Source: Helicoverpa zea
Lineage: Eukaryota; Arthropoda; Insecta; Lepidoptera; Noctuidae
Direction of reading: 5' to 3'
NCBI RefSeq assembly: GCF_022581195.2
Contig: NC_061475.1
Location: 62,001-126,000 of the forward strand
DNA length: 64,000 nt
In this document: piece by piece, positions 39,698-51,343 of the stretch
Layout of the letters: each line of letters begins with the position of its first letter
How positions within the stretch are numbered: the stretch's first letter is position 1
Program-made: the position numbers and the translations under genes
Notes under the pieces: generated by a model
The model's input: only the letters and a program-made list of their open reading frames with translations
What the model was told of the DNA's origin: nothing
The model's database searches: none

Positions 39698-41587
39698 TGA
39701 ACCTACAGGTTAGGTCATTTAAGATTAAGTGTGTTCTATTTTAAGATTCCTAAAATGTTACTAAAGTTCCTATTTTATTTAAATTATTATGTATGTCGGA
39801 CTTAAAGGACAGGAACAAGTTCTTACTCTTTATATTTGCAATCGAAGTTATGAAAAAAACCTAAGTGTTTTTGCCTCCTGACAATTTTGAGCTGTGAAAA
39901 ATTTCACAACTACCAGATTTTATGAAATTAAACTCCAATGGGTCGAATTACCTATGCTACGCGAGTTTCCCCCTTACCCAAAATATTGTGGATTTATATT
40001 AAATATTTTATGGATACCCTATTATACCATACGGCCAGACGTGGATGACAAAATCGAGAAATGTTGACGATTTAACGATCTGGTCAAATTAACATGAACA
40101 TTTCATGAAACGCAACCATTTCATGAAATGCTCAAGCTTTTCATGAAGTGGTCAATTCTACGATATGGCTACGACATATACATATAATAAATCTGTAAAA
40201 AAACTGTGTCTGTACATTGAATATATTAAAAAAATATTAATTGGGTGGGGTTTAGAAGCAGTAATGGAGCACAAATCCAAAAAAAAAATCTGTCTGTATG
40301 TCTGTATGTCTGTTTGTTTGTACACGCTAATCTTTGGAACTACTGGACGGATTTCAATGATTTTTTCTTTGTTGTATCAGTATTAAGCCTGGTCAACATA
40401 TAGGCTATAATTTATCTTCGAAACTTGAAGACCTGATGCAGAACACCAACAGACCAACAAAACTATAAGAGATACCAAAATGGTGCCATAGCAAAAATTG
40501 TTTCATGTGATGAGCATTTTCAGCTGAGATAATAAATTTTAAGATCTGGAACACCTGATGTGGAACCCCAAGAGCCCAGCTTCTCTGTAGCATATACAGG
40601 TATGACGTTTTAGCAAAAGTTGTTCAACTTGATAAGTACTTTCTATTGACTTATACAAATTGAAGATCTAAAACACCTGATGTGGAACTCCAGGGGCCCA
40701 GCTAGACTATAGCATATAGAGGTGTGACGTTTTAGCAAAAGTTGTTCAATCTGATAAGCACTCTCTGTTGACTTATAAAAATTGAAGATGTAAAACACCT
40801 GATGTGGAACCCCAGGAGCCCAGCTATACTATAGCATATAAAGATATGACGTTTTTGCAAAAGTGGTTCAATCTAATAAGCACTCTCTATTGACGTATAT
40901 ACATCGAAGATCTGGAACACCTGATGTGGAACTTCAAGAGCAATACTACACTTGAAATGTATAGAAACGAATGTTATGAAATAGGTATGATGACACAAAA
41001 CCGACGATTATCCCTTTATACACTATAGAAATATGAACTCAAGGACAATCCCCGGTGGACGTCGTTAAAAAAAGACAATCCCCGGTTCTGTGCTATACCA
41101 TTGCTAACTGTGGATGAAAACTACTTGGGCTATTGTGATGGGATGCTAATGGACTAGGAATGGGGAAACTACGGGAACTATGGCACCTGCCGATGACAAT
41201 GTATTAGATACATGTAAAAATTGCAGGTGGAGACTTCGCCAGCTCACTTACTGTACAGATCAGTCACTGAATAGCAACAAGAGGGTAACAGGGACATGAG
41301 CGGCTGAAGTGTGAGAATACCTCGGTGGATTTTAAACGCAGATTACGCGCTCCCTGTGGGTCACTTACCACGAGGCATCCTCCGAGCAGGGCTACTAACC
41401 CTGCTCTAGCGCCTCCACTCTGGACGGCTAAGCCAAGCCAGAGGCTTGAGACCTACCCCCGTCATGGTTCACTCCGACCGGTCGGAGATGGGGGCAGTAT
41501 ACTCTCCCTGGAGAACTTAGTATATATAGCCCCGCGGGGTAGCTACTCCCCGTCATCAGCCTCAGATGTCCTGCGGTGCTTATAGCT

Positions 41588-41965
41588 CATTATTATTGTC
41601 GTTATTATCTCAAGAGCCTTTATCCCAATTATGTTAGAGTCGACTTCCAGTCACGATGCAACTGAGTACCAGTGTTTTACAAGGAGCGACTGCCTATCTG
41701 ACCTCCACAACCCGGTTACCCGCTCAACCCAACACCCCTTGGTAAAACTGGTCAGACTTACTGGTCTGACTACCCATAACGACTGCCAAGAATGTTCAAT
41801 GACAGCCGGAACCTACAGTTTAACATGCCTTCCAAATAACGGTCATTGGTATCCAAAATATACGTAGAAAGTACATACGAACTTAGAAAAGTTGCATTGG
41901 CAGGTACTTGCCAGACCTGGAATCAAAGACGTTCTCTATCCTATAAACCACCACGACTTCCACTA
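41588..41965 (-). mobile_element. SINE1 copy in Helitron 2 (same insertion as in Helitron 1)
   Basis: Reverse SINE1 at the same internal place as 35,328-35,718. The head side is shortened by deletions near 41,930. Confidence 0.75.
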
Positions 41966-42714
41966 AGTCACCACGACTTTGTTATCTATTTAATGTTTTT
42001 TACGTAATAATACGTGTAATATTTTTGCCACACACAACTTAAATGCGGACTAATTAGAATCACTACTTTTATCCCTATGGTCGCGTCTATTGCGGTTCAG
42101 TTCTCAGCGTTTTGTTTAGTCTGCTGTGCTTTTGCCGTTGAAGTACAAAAATAAAATATATGTAACGTTTCTAATGCGTATTCCGTTGTTTTCAAGTCAA
42201 CGGGCTCTTAAAATTCAATATCAGACGATTAAGATCTTTGATTTTGCTGACCCCGTAGTCGCTGGCATAAGGGACAGGATCCGCGTACGAAGTCGCAGGC
42301 AGAAGCTAGTAAATAATATATACGCATTTTAAGAAAGTTGGCAGTCACTTAGAGCACATTTTTATGTTAGGTAAGACTTAGTACTCATAACATGTAGTTG
42401 GTTTGGCATTGCAAGTTTCTATTCGGCATTCCCTTGCTTGCTTACCTATATATTTTGTGTTTTTGTTTGTTTATTTACATACCTGAAACATATTTAGGAA
42501 CATTCAAAATCCAGTGCAAATGCGACCACTTGGTAACAACCACGAATCAAGAATTTCTTAATCCCCACTAATATATTGAAAGCGTATCATAACACTGGTG
42601 CAGTGAATTGGTTCCGACAGTATTACACTATTGAATGAGTCGCCCACCGGCCGAGGAAACAGACGCCCCCGCTTAATACACCTGCTTGAATGAAACTTTG
42701 TTAGTATACATGAT

Positions 42715-43030
42715 AAAAGGTAGCTTATGAGCACGAGGTCTCAAGTTCGATTCCCGCATCGGGCCGAAATCGCTTTGTGGGTTTTAGAAGATTTTCACAA
42801 AGCAGCCCGGAGCCTGGAAGCTGGTGATTGATACACCCGTACATCGGAGAGCACGTAAATGTCGGTTCTGGGCCTGAGCTCTTTCCTATGGTGTGGGATT
42901 GTCATCCCGTCGGACTATGAGAGTGCAGGAATAGTGAAGTGCACCTGTGTCTGACCTGCGCAGTTGGCTAATCTCCTTACATGAGAACAGCTGCCGTAGC
43001 CGATAGTCGGCTAGGAGGACATCATCATCG
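42715..43030 (+). mobile_element. SINE2, nearly full length
   Basis: Partial tRNA-like head with B box (AGTTCGATTCCC), then AAATCGCTTTGTGGGTTTTAG, GAGCACGTAAATGTCGG, ACTATGAGAGTGCAGGAATAG, and an end at AGCCGATAGTCGGCTAGGAGG followed by CATCATCATC. No clear target-site duplication. Confidence 0.75.
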
Positions 43031-46000
43031 TAATAACGTCACCAGCCTAGCAAGGCTGCTTGATTGAGGGTCCCAGTTTTTCTCTTTATGGGTCTATTGC
43101 AATATCCTGAGGAATTGTTTAGAAAATTGCATTACGCAACATGGTGCACTTGTTCACATGTGGTTTCATATTGAAGCATAAAACGTGGCACTGTCTGTTT
43201 TAAGAGTGTGTTTATTTATAAAATTGAAGAAAAAATCTCAATATTTCCTCAGAACTAGTCACCATTTACTTAATCAGAACAATTCCACAACTGTGCTAAA
43301 GAAAATCGAATGTGATCCAATAAACAAGAAACACTTAACGTTCCAATAAGTTAAGTCGAGTGAACGACAAACTGGCGAACATAATGCCGTGAGTTATTCG
43401 CCGCTGCTCACATAAATCTAACATTATGTTACAAAGCCGAGAAATATTCACAATAACGCGACAACTACGATATATCTCTCTTCAATGCAAATATAGGGGA
43501 AAACGAAACTGTTCTGCAATCATAAATATTTGAGTGTCGCTATTGAGCGCGGCCTCGCTCAACATTATACACAATTACAGTCGTCATTTATCAAGAGTTA
43601 TCACCACTGGAATAATAACCGGTGAGCGAGAATCAATTACGGGTGGGTGGCGTGAAATTTGCGTGTAGTGTGGTGCCGCACCTCCGGTTTGAATAGTTTT
43701 TATTGGCGGATTTTTACGCGGGAACGATTGATGAATCAATTCACACTAGGGTATGTTTATTGTACATAAAGAATCGAATCCGTTTTTATACGGAGTTGAA
43801 GATACGTTTAAGTAGGTTGTACTAATAACAAGGCAACCAAAATGCTCTTAATATTCGCTAAATAGTTTCAGCAATATTAAATGGGTAGACCAATTACCTA
43901 CATGCTATCAAACCTTTTACTTTCGCCTCAGCCTCTCCCACTTGTAAACTCTCACCCTATGTAAACGTAATGCACTTTCTAAGTATGTAATCATTTATCA
44001 AAGACCTAGAACAAGTTGATGATGACAAATGGCGGCGATTCAGGGCCGTGTAGCGATCGGTCACGATCGGCTGTAATCGGCCATCTTCGAGCACTGTCGG
44101 GTGTCTTCGGCTCGGCTCGTGAGTTTTGTAGTTGTTAGTGCTATATCAAATGTCGTCGGTTGCGCCTTACTTTATTGCCACAGCTTGTCTCAACAAAATA
44201 AGAACGAGGAAATCCCGCTTGCCCTATAACTTTACATCTTGTTCTTTTATAATGATTACAGCATGTCATGTGAGTTATGTGTTTAGGTTTGTTGTAAGTA
44301 GTACCTATTGTGGTTATATTGAAAATAATAGAAAGGGATGAAGTTTTAAAGGGACTAACTGCTAATCAAATATGTACATATGTATAGCCAAAATGATGGG
44401 CAACAAGATTCATGACACATGCAATTTCGCGCTTTTAGGATTTCCTATGCTCCTACGGATTCCCATAATATGTTGCTTTGTAAGAATACAATCATAGTCT
44501 AACATTATTTTTAAAACAATAACCAACAAATCACAATAAAACCTATTACACATGACCCCCACGTAAACCAACATCCAGACCCCATAACTTACCGCATCAC
44601 GCCATAAATCAACCACAAATAGTCTCCCATACCCCCCCCCTCCTTCCCTCGGCTCCACAATCTCATCGATGACATGTTTATGATCCCGGCTCGGCCTTCA
44701 TAATGGACACACTTTGTGACAAAAAAAGGGTAACGTTTACCCAGAAAGGTGTAGGAAACGTAATAAAAAGGATTCGGTTTAATATGTGTATTTTATTGTA
44801 ATTGCTGTTTAATGATGTGAAAGGGAGCGAGCGATTAACCATTGACAAATTGTAAAGGTCGAATATTTGTGGAGTTGGTGAGTCTGATAAGCCCTTTAAT
44901 TTGGTGAGCCGAGTTCTGTATAACTCTAATAATAAAAAAAAGCAGATAAATGTGCTATAGGAGAATTGCCTACGGTTGACCTATGTAACAAATACATAAA
45001 TGTCTGATCATGCTGTCTTCTCTTGGTCCCAGCAATGAGGGAAACCTATGAAATGTTGGCTGAATAATATGCTAGCTTGATGTCATTTAAAAATGACATG
45101 TGTGCTATTATATCCTGGACTCTGAAGCTGAGAGTACAACCAGGAATAATCCCAGTACGTGAGAGAGATAATTGTAGAAAAAACTTTATTGAGTAAAAGC
45201 CTGTCATCAAGTCCCAGTTATCACGGCCGTTAACATCAAAGTCGGTACTTTAACGCTTAATACCCAACAACTGGTCACGAGTAGATACAGTTGTTATTAA
45301 CGAGTGCACGAGAGTAAGGCTCGATGCTCTCAACATTCGGGTTAAGGATAACCGGGTTTAACGATGATTGGTAATCGGGTCGGTACGCTTTGATGTTTAC
45401 TGAAAATTGACTGCAAATCTGAGGTTACTTTCGATATATTCAATACTTTCTACGGTTAAGCCCGGCTGTGGAAACTTTTTGCAGTATCCGGATAAAATGT
45501 TGCATTGCAAGGGAGTAGTGAAGCTATTCAAAACAGTGAAATATTTTTTTTATCAGTTAAGTAGATTCGAAGCCTCTGGTGCACAAACTTTCGTTTCCTC
45601 TGAAAGTATGAAAACTTTTGTAATTCTAAAGTTAAAAAAAATATTGGAAAAAAAAATTTACCGTTGCAAAGACTATGATTTTACTGAAACAAAACTTCTT
45701 AGGATACCATTATAGGTCCTAGTTGTGTTCATTATAGAACACGACAAAGAGATAATAATTTAAACTTGCTTGCATAAAACTGTAGACAAACTAACAAAAC
45801 TAACTACATTGAAACATGGCATTGTTCTCGTCATATTCGTTTATTTGTCGCGAGTGTGCCTCGCGGAGGTTTGAGCTGAAATATCGTGGCGCCTGATAAT
45901 ACTGACAACGTGTGTATTCAATATTTTAAATTGCTGTGTTTATTTAATAAGTTAAATATTATATATCAACTATTAATTTTTTTACTGATTTATCTTCTGC

Positions 46001-47650
46001 ATAGGCAAAAAGCAGTGTCTTATATATATTACATGGAATTACTGTTTAGGTGACCATAATAACTTGTAGCGCAGGAAGAAATAAGAGTAGCTACATTTTT
46101 TGGATTTACCAGTATTAAGAAACCAGAACTTGGTTACCAGAAGCTTTTCGGACTGCAACCTATGCTTTTACGATAATATTTTAAGAGTTTGTTTATAATT
46201 TCAGGAATATTGAACCAATTTGATAAACCCTTTCAGTTTATTTATCAAGTTTCTATTCAGTTGCCCTTTCTTGACACAGATGAAGCTCCTTGTAGAAGAG
46301 AATTAAACGGACTAATTCATGACCATCCTCCAAACTTCCTTACCCAAGCATCCGAGCCACGAGCCACGCCTCCGACTCAATGAATGCTTCAATACAAACT
46401 TATTTACCCTCAAGTAAAGAGTTGTGAGTAATATTATCTGGCGTCCATTCATTAGGATCAGGTAATGGAGGTGCAATTATAAGACGTCCCGGCATCGTGC
46501 GGTCCCGGTAAGTTTGTATGGACCATTGTTATATGGGGTGTATTTGCATTGTTACAAGTCATCCGGGAACTTTGTAGTAGGAAACTTATCGGTCTTTTCT
46601 TGATATTATGAATGAAAGAAGAACTGTGTTAAATGGTAAACGTGTTAAATGTTACCAATACTAGCATGAAAAATGAGAAAATCTTTGTGGAGAAATAAAA
46701 GGATTATGACGAGTTAGGCTCTGACTATGCAAGGGGTGACTAATATCTTACCTTTAAGAAAATATAGAAATTTAAACTATACAGACTACAACGTGCGAAA
46801 CTAGGAACAAACTAACAACAGCTCTTAATTCTAATACTCGACTAGAATAACTAGATCATACTATACTAGAGAGACAGATAAAATCAATTTTTCCTATACC
46901 GGAACCGTAATAACCACTAGTATAATATTACAATAATATCGTATATCAATGGAAACCGATCTTCTCAGGCAAGTATCGCGCGACACTTAATACTTCCTCT
47001 GAGATTTGAATAATGTGACAATAACGAGCCATTTCTTTGAGTTATCTGCTCCCACCCCGAGGGGTCCAACATAACCCCGAGGGGTCCAATAGACCCCTTT
47101 GATTGTATAACGATATATTAATAGCCGGCGTTTTAGGGTTGATGTATGACATCATAATTAACGTTAACAATAGAGTTTTAATCGTTTTCTGATTTGTAAT
47201 CGTTGGAGGGTTAATTTTTTTGTTCACTTAATTTATGTTGGTTACATCAATTAATTCTATATTGACATTGTTATTTGATAAAGTAGTTTGAACTGTTATT
47301 CAGTTTTTATGAGATTTTTTGTGCTATAACGATAAAGAATTAGATTTCTGTATTATTGAAAGTATTTTTTGACATAAGGTTACTCGTGTATTGTGTAGAC
47401 ATATTTATTTTATTAGCTGTGGTATTTTGAGCCACCGCTGTGTTTTTTCAATAGAAATTTCAAAATCAAGAAGAATGTAACAATTCTTGTGCCCTAGAAA
47501 AGTTAATACATCTATTTTGGTCAGCTCTGGTTTGAACGAAACTGCCAAACATAAAAAGTCCACGTGTTATTCTTTCATTATTTACAGTACCTTACAAACA
47601 TTCTTATTACGTATTATCCAACATTACACTTGCGTGCTATAAAAGGTAAC
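43031..47650. other. Stretch upstream of gene A without a supported gene
   Basis: The patch at 44,030-44,120 has repeated GATCGG/ATCGGC words. The 15-bp unit CCCCGAGGGGTCCAA occurs twice at 47,057-47,091. Open frames here are short and show no family content. Confidence 0.45.
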
Positions 47651-47757
47651 ACAGTGATATCACGATGTTCCCATAGTTACCGGCATTAGGGCACATTACA
47701 CTGTCAGGCGCGGTTTATGTGGGAACACCGCCCACGGTCCAATATCACTGTACACTG
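47651..47757. mobile_element. Possible small MITE upstream of gene A
   Basis: ACAGTGATAT near 47652 is the inverse of ATATCACTGT near 47,750, with further imperfect pairing (GTTCCCATA against TATGTGGGAAC). It ends about 250 bp before the gene A start codon. The ends are not secure. Confidence 0.35.
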
Positions 47758-47858
47758 TATTATGTATTTAGCTTTTATGTTTTTTCGTCTTTCTATGACT
47801 TTATTGTGCTATTATTTAAAGAATATTAAACAGATCGGTGGCAAATAAAAAGTACATA

Positions 47859-47896
47859 TTTCGTTTGTTTTGACAAATAAGTCAAAACAAACGAAA
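47859..47896. repeat. Perfect 16-bp inverted repeat, 6-nt loop
   Basis: The arm TTTCGTTTGTTTTGAC is inverted exactly at 47881-47896 around AAATAA. It lies about 110 bp before the gene A start codon, so it may fall in the promoter or 5' UTR. Confidence 0.8.
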
Positions 47897-48009
47897 GTAA
47901 TTAGCCATCAATTAGTAATTAGTGTCGTGTAGTCATTACACGGTTGGTCTGCGCTGTGATTGAATGGATTTGAACAGGTTTTAGTTTTTCGAAATAAAAA
48001 TCTTGAACT

Positions 48010-51000
48010 ATGCGGTTACTGTTCGTTAGTTTGTTGATATTACTTTTTGGTAAGTTGATTAAAAAAAGATTTCCCCATTAAATTTTGTATTAAATTAATT
48101 CTAATCTAATTTTTAACCAATTGTAATGGTGAAAGCACATCTATCAGAATCGACCGCGGTGACTGCGGTGTAGGAATCGAATTATAGAATTCTTTAATAC
48201 AATTATGAAATCCGAATCTGCAAGAAATAAGGATGAGACACATGACAAAATTCTATTCTTTCGCCACCGTCGATTCAGACAGGAGTCTGTTCACCATTTA
48301 AACATGTCGATTATGTAAAGGTCCTTCATAACTAAGAAAAGATAGATGGATTGCCTGAAAGATGACATGGATAGGAAGGGAGTGAGTGTCAGAATGACGA
48401 GTGACAGGGAAGGATGGAAGCGGAAGACACATTGCCGACCCCAAATAAAATTTGGAACAGAGCTGGAGGAAGAAGAAGGTTCTTCATAAGTCAACATTAG
48501 TTGCAGAGCACTTGAGCGCGCGATGCGACGTGTCGACGACGGCGCGCGTGCGCGAGGGCAACCTGCGCCAGAGTGGCGTGTTCAACTGGCTCGGCGTACT
48601 CAAAGTGCATCTACGTTAGTTACAGCCTTTCTATCGTCCCACTGCTGGGCACAGGCCTCCTCTCACACGGAGAAGGATTGAGTATTAATTACCACGCTTG
48701 CTCAATGTGGGTTGGTGATTTCAGACTCTAGTCCAGGTTTCCTCAAGATGTTTTCCTTCACCTTTTTATCAGTCATTGGTGTCTAAGATATACCTACTCA
48801 GAAAGTACATACAAACTTAGAAAAGTTTCATCTACGTTAGCATTAAGTAACTTGATTTCTTACCAGTGCTATAGTGGCTGCTTCCAAAACGATAATTAAA
48901 TAACCTGAATTCAACCTTTGACCCTTGCTGTTTACTTTGTTTAGCTTTTATTTTAATTTATTTTATTTACTTTTTCCGGAAGCGGATACCTTTTTTTCCT
49001 CCGAAAATCCTTTTTTTAATGTACAAGTTAAACTAGATATAAATATGTCATTACAGATGAGGGGAACACGTTTAAGGTGGCGGTGTCAGGCATTGTGCTC
49101 ATCAAGGTGAAGCACGCGCTCGTCAACGCTGACGACGTCGTCAGGGTACCCAAGAATGTACTCGAGTAAGTACCTAAGACCTTACGGATATCCTAATGTA
49201 TTGTAGTCTATTAGCGACCCGCCCTGACTCCGCACGTGTTATCAATATTTCCCCACAATTTAATGGTTTTTATTATACCTATTTAAAAATCCGCATGAAA
49301 ATCAGTTGCGTAGTTTTGAAGATTTGAGCGTACGAAGGGACATGAACTATCCCGCGCGAAGCCAGAGTGGGTCGCTAGTCGTAATATATAGTTTCGGTCA
49401 TGCTTACCGTACGCGCTTGAGCTAGAAGAAGGCACCAGACCTGGCTGCATTACGGCAACTCTTCATGTTTCCATGTTCCTCAGGTCAGACTCGCTGGCAG
49501 TGTTCCTGGCGGCAGACGACACGCCGTGGTCGGTGGCGCCGCTATCCTACATGACGCACCCGGAGTACGAGTACTCCACGCTCAACACCATCGCCGTCCT
49601 CGAGCTAAACTCGGACGACGCACAAGACTGTGAGTGACACTCCATTATCATCTGCCTAGCCTTTTTGTAATATAATACGTCCAAGGCCGATTTCGGCTAC
49701 GGCGGCTGTTCTCGTATAAAGTGATCAGCCAGCTGAGCACGACATATTATAATGCACAAGCATTTGCTTGGACATAGGTGCATACACTATTCCTTCACTC
49801 TCATAGCCCGATAGGACGGCAATCCGACACCACCGGAGAGAGACCGACATTAACGTGCTCTCCGATGCACGGGTGAATCAATCATCTATAGTGGTAATCT
49901 CTCTTCAAGTGAGGTTTTAGATTATATATTTAGATGTATAGTTGGAGATGCGAGGTATTTCATAAGTCCTTATATCATTTATGTATTTTTCAGATCCATT
50001 AAATCCTATTTGCTTTCCTGAAGCAATGTTCAATACTTCTGGTTTTCTATATCTCACTGGCTACACAGATGGTAAGATTCATTTGCATTATTATTTAATT
50101 TATTTCATTCTTACTCCTATTTGTGCTGCATTGCATTGTTTCAGAAAATCAAGTTTTGGAAAAGGTTATTTACAAAATACAATATTTGGAGAAAAAAGTT
50201 TGTGAAGAATTTTATAACAGGGCAGGAGTAAGTATCTTATATGATAGAAAATTATAATTATTAGTTTTGTAACATGAGTTTAATTGGAGTATCATATACA
50301 TAGACATCTATTTGAATTTTCAAAGAAACCATTTTTAACTGACTTAAAAAAAGGAGGTTCTCAGTTTGATTGTTTGTATGTCTGTATGTTTGTCCGCAAT
50401 TATCTCGCCTTTATCTAAAGCAATTTGGATGCGGTTTTCAGAAAAGTATTTGTTACATTCAGGAGAAGGTTTTAGTGCCGATGGAAAAAGGAGGTTCTGA
50501 GTTTATTAAAAGATTCTTGCCATTGTTTCAGCTGTCAGATGCTAAGCGCGCGCCGACCGCATACGTGTGCGGCTTCGCTCCGTACAACGGAACGCACTGC
50601 GTGTGGGACAACGGCATGGCTCTCGTCTCCAACGCCACTGGCTGGTTCACTCTGGTCTGTAGCATGTACTCCTTCATCGTCATCATTTACTGCATCCCTG
50701 TATATCGCTTTATGGGGTTTAGAAACTTTCATAAAGCAGCCCGGAGCCTGGTAGTTGGTGATTGATTCACCCGTGCATCGGAGAGCACGTAAATGTCGGT
50801 CCTGCGCCTGATCTCTGTCCGTTTGTGTCGGATTGCCGTCCCATCGGGCTATGAGAGTGAAGGAATAGTGAGTGCACTTGTATCTGCGCAAATGCTCGTG
50901 CACTATAGTATCTCCTGCGCAGCTGGCTCATCTCCTAACAAGAGAACAGCCGCCGTGGCGGAAATCGGTCTTGAATGTATTATTATAATATTGGTGTAGC

Positions 51001-51276
51001 ACGTAAGGTCTCTTTCTCCATGCATGAGTTGCTAATTTATCATGTATTATTTTTCGTTTCTTTATTTCTACGTAGTCAAGTAAAATATATTAGTTTGCAC
51101 TGATCATCATACAGGTCGGGTTCGGAGTCCGCGGGCCCGGCTGCGCGGCGCCGGCTCGCTTCATCGACATCTTCCAGTACTTGGACTGGATCAGGTCGGC
51201 CACCGCCGAGAACGTACCCATGTATGACGCCATCGAAGACTACAGGAGAGACAACAGCCATAAACCGTCCGTCTAG
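48010..51276 (+). CDS. Gene A: secreted serine-protease homologue (catalytically dead chymotrypsin fold), 8 exons, 282 aa
   Basis: Exons read from splice sites: 48010-48049, 48507-48614, 49057-49165, 49484-49629, 49994-50071, 50145-50227, 50532-50654, 51115-51276. They sum to 849 nt and stay in frame to TAG. Residues 1-13 (MRLLFVSLLILLF) form a signal peptide. The rest follows the S1 protease fold: FNWLGVL, SGIVLI, HPEYEY, NTIAVLEL, PICFPE, GPGCAAPARF and a final YLDWI helix. The active site is lost. The His57 position is Asp75 (NADDVV where TAAHC is expected), Asp102 is Thr121, and Ser195 is Asn215 (CVWDNGMAL where CxGDSGGPL is expected). The 42-58 disulfide is lost, but cysteines for the 168-182 and 191-220 pairs remain. 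Sequons lie at N207 and N222. Known for the family: such homologues act as cofactors, binders or decoys and not as enzymes. The role here is not known. The last donor (GTCTGT) is weak. Confidence 0.85.
48632..48830. repeat. Interspersed repeat plus SINE1 scrap in gene A intron 2
   Basis: CTGCTGGGCACAGGCCTCC with GAGAAGGATTGAG and CAATGTGGGTTGGTGATTTC is a sequence very common in moth genomes (recalled, not searched). From about 48,770 a reverse piece of SINE1 (GGTGTCTAAGATATAC, AAAGTACATACAAACTTAG) follows. Confidence 0.6.
49212..49377. mobile_element. Short TIR element in gene A intron 3
   Basis: Ends TAGCGACCCGCCCTG and CAGAGTGGGTCGCTA are inverse with two mismatches. The inner part has GCGAAGCCAGAGTGGG. 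It lies fully inside the intron between 49165 and 49484. Confidence 0.55.
49683..49884 (-). mobile_element. SINE2 fragment in gene A intron 4
   Basis: Reverse SINE2 from the tail part (GCTACGGCGGCTGTTCTCG) to GTGCTCTCCGATGCAC; the head is absent. Confidence 0.7.
50704..50979 (+). mobile_element. SINE2 fragment in gene A intron 7
   Basis: Forward SINE2 lacking the tRNA head, from ATATCGCTTTATGGGGTTTAG to the GAACAGCCGCCGTGG end. It begins about 50 bp after exon 7. Open frames over it (50,535-50,999) belong to the SINE or to exon 7 shadows. Confidence 0.7.
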
Positions 51277-51337
51277 TCCGTACCTATTTCCCGTAGAGTG
51301 GGGGTATTTAACGTTAAAAGTAAATAATTATTTTTAC

Positions 51338-51343
51338 AATAAA
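51338..51343 (+). terminator. Poly(A) signal of gene A
   Basis: AATAAA is 62 bp after the stop codon of gene A. A second cluster (AAAATAAAATAAAG) near 51,465-51,478 could serve a longer form. Confidence 0.55.

Larger units (their letters stand above)
38390..40176 (+). mobile_element. Ginger-like DNA transposon (degenerate)
   Basis: Terminal inverted repeats of about 80 bp with roughly 83% identity start TGTGGTGGCC on the left and TGTCGTAGCC on the right. Each holds repeated TTTCATGAAA palindromes. A 4-bp TATA duplication lies at 38386-38389 and 40177-40180. TGTNR ends with 4-bp duplications fit the Ginger superfamily, which moves by an integrase-like transposase. Only the N-terminal part of a gene is left, and a SINE2 sits inside. 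It is non-autonomous now. Confidence 0.65.
38384..42309 (+). mobile_element. Helitron 2, split near its 5' end by a Ginger-like element
   Basis: The 5' end TCTATA is at 38384-38389 after A, then the Ginger-like insert 38390-40176, then TATACATATAATAAATC continues at 40177. The 3' end GCAGAAGCTAG is at 42299-42309 before T. The internal order (microsatellite, 122-bp subrepeats, GACAATCCCCGG pair, GC-rich module, old SINE1) is the same as in Helitron 1. Extra sequence of about 140 bp lies before the 3' end (about 42,095-42,230). Confidence 0.8.

Noticed and set aside
41325..41867. Two plus-strand frames of 86 and 78 codons
   Set aside because: They lie in the Helitron GC-rich module and its SINE1. 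The counterpart in Helitron 1 does not keep the same frames.
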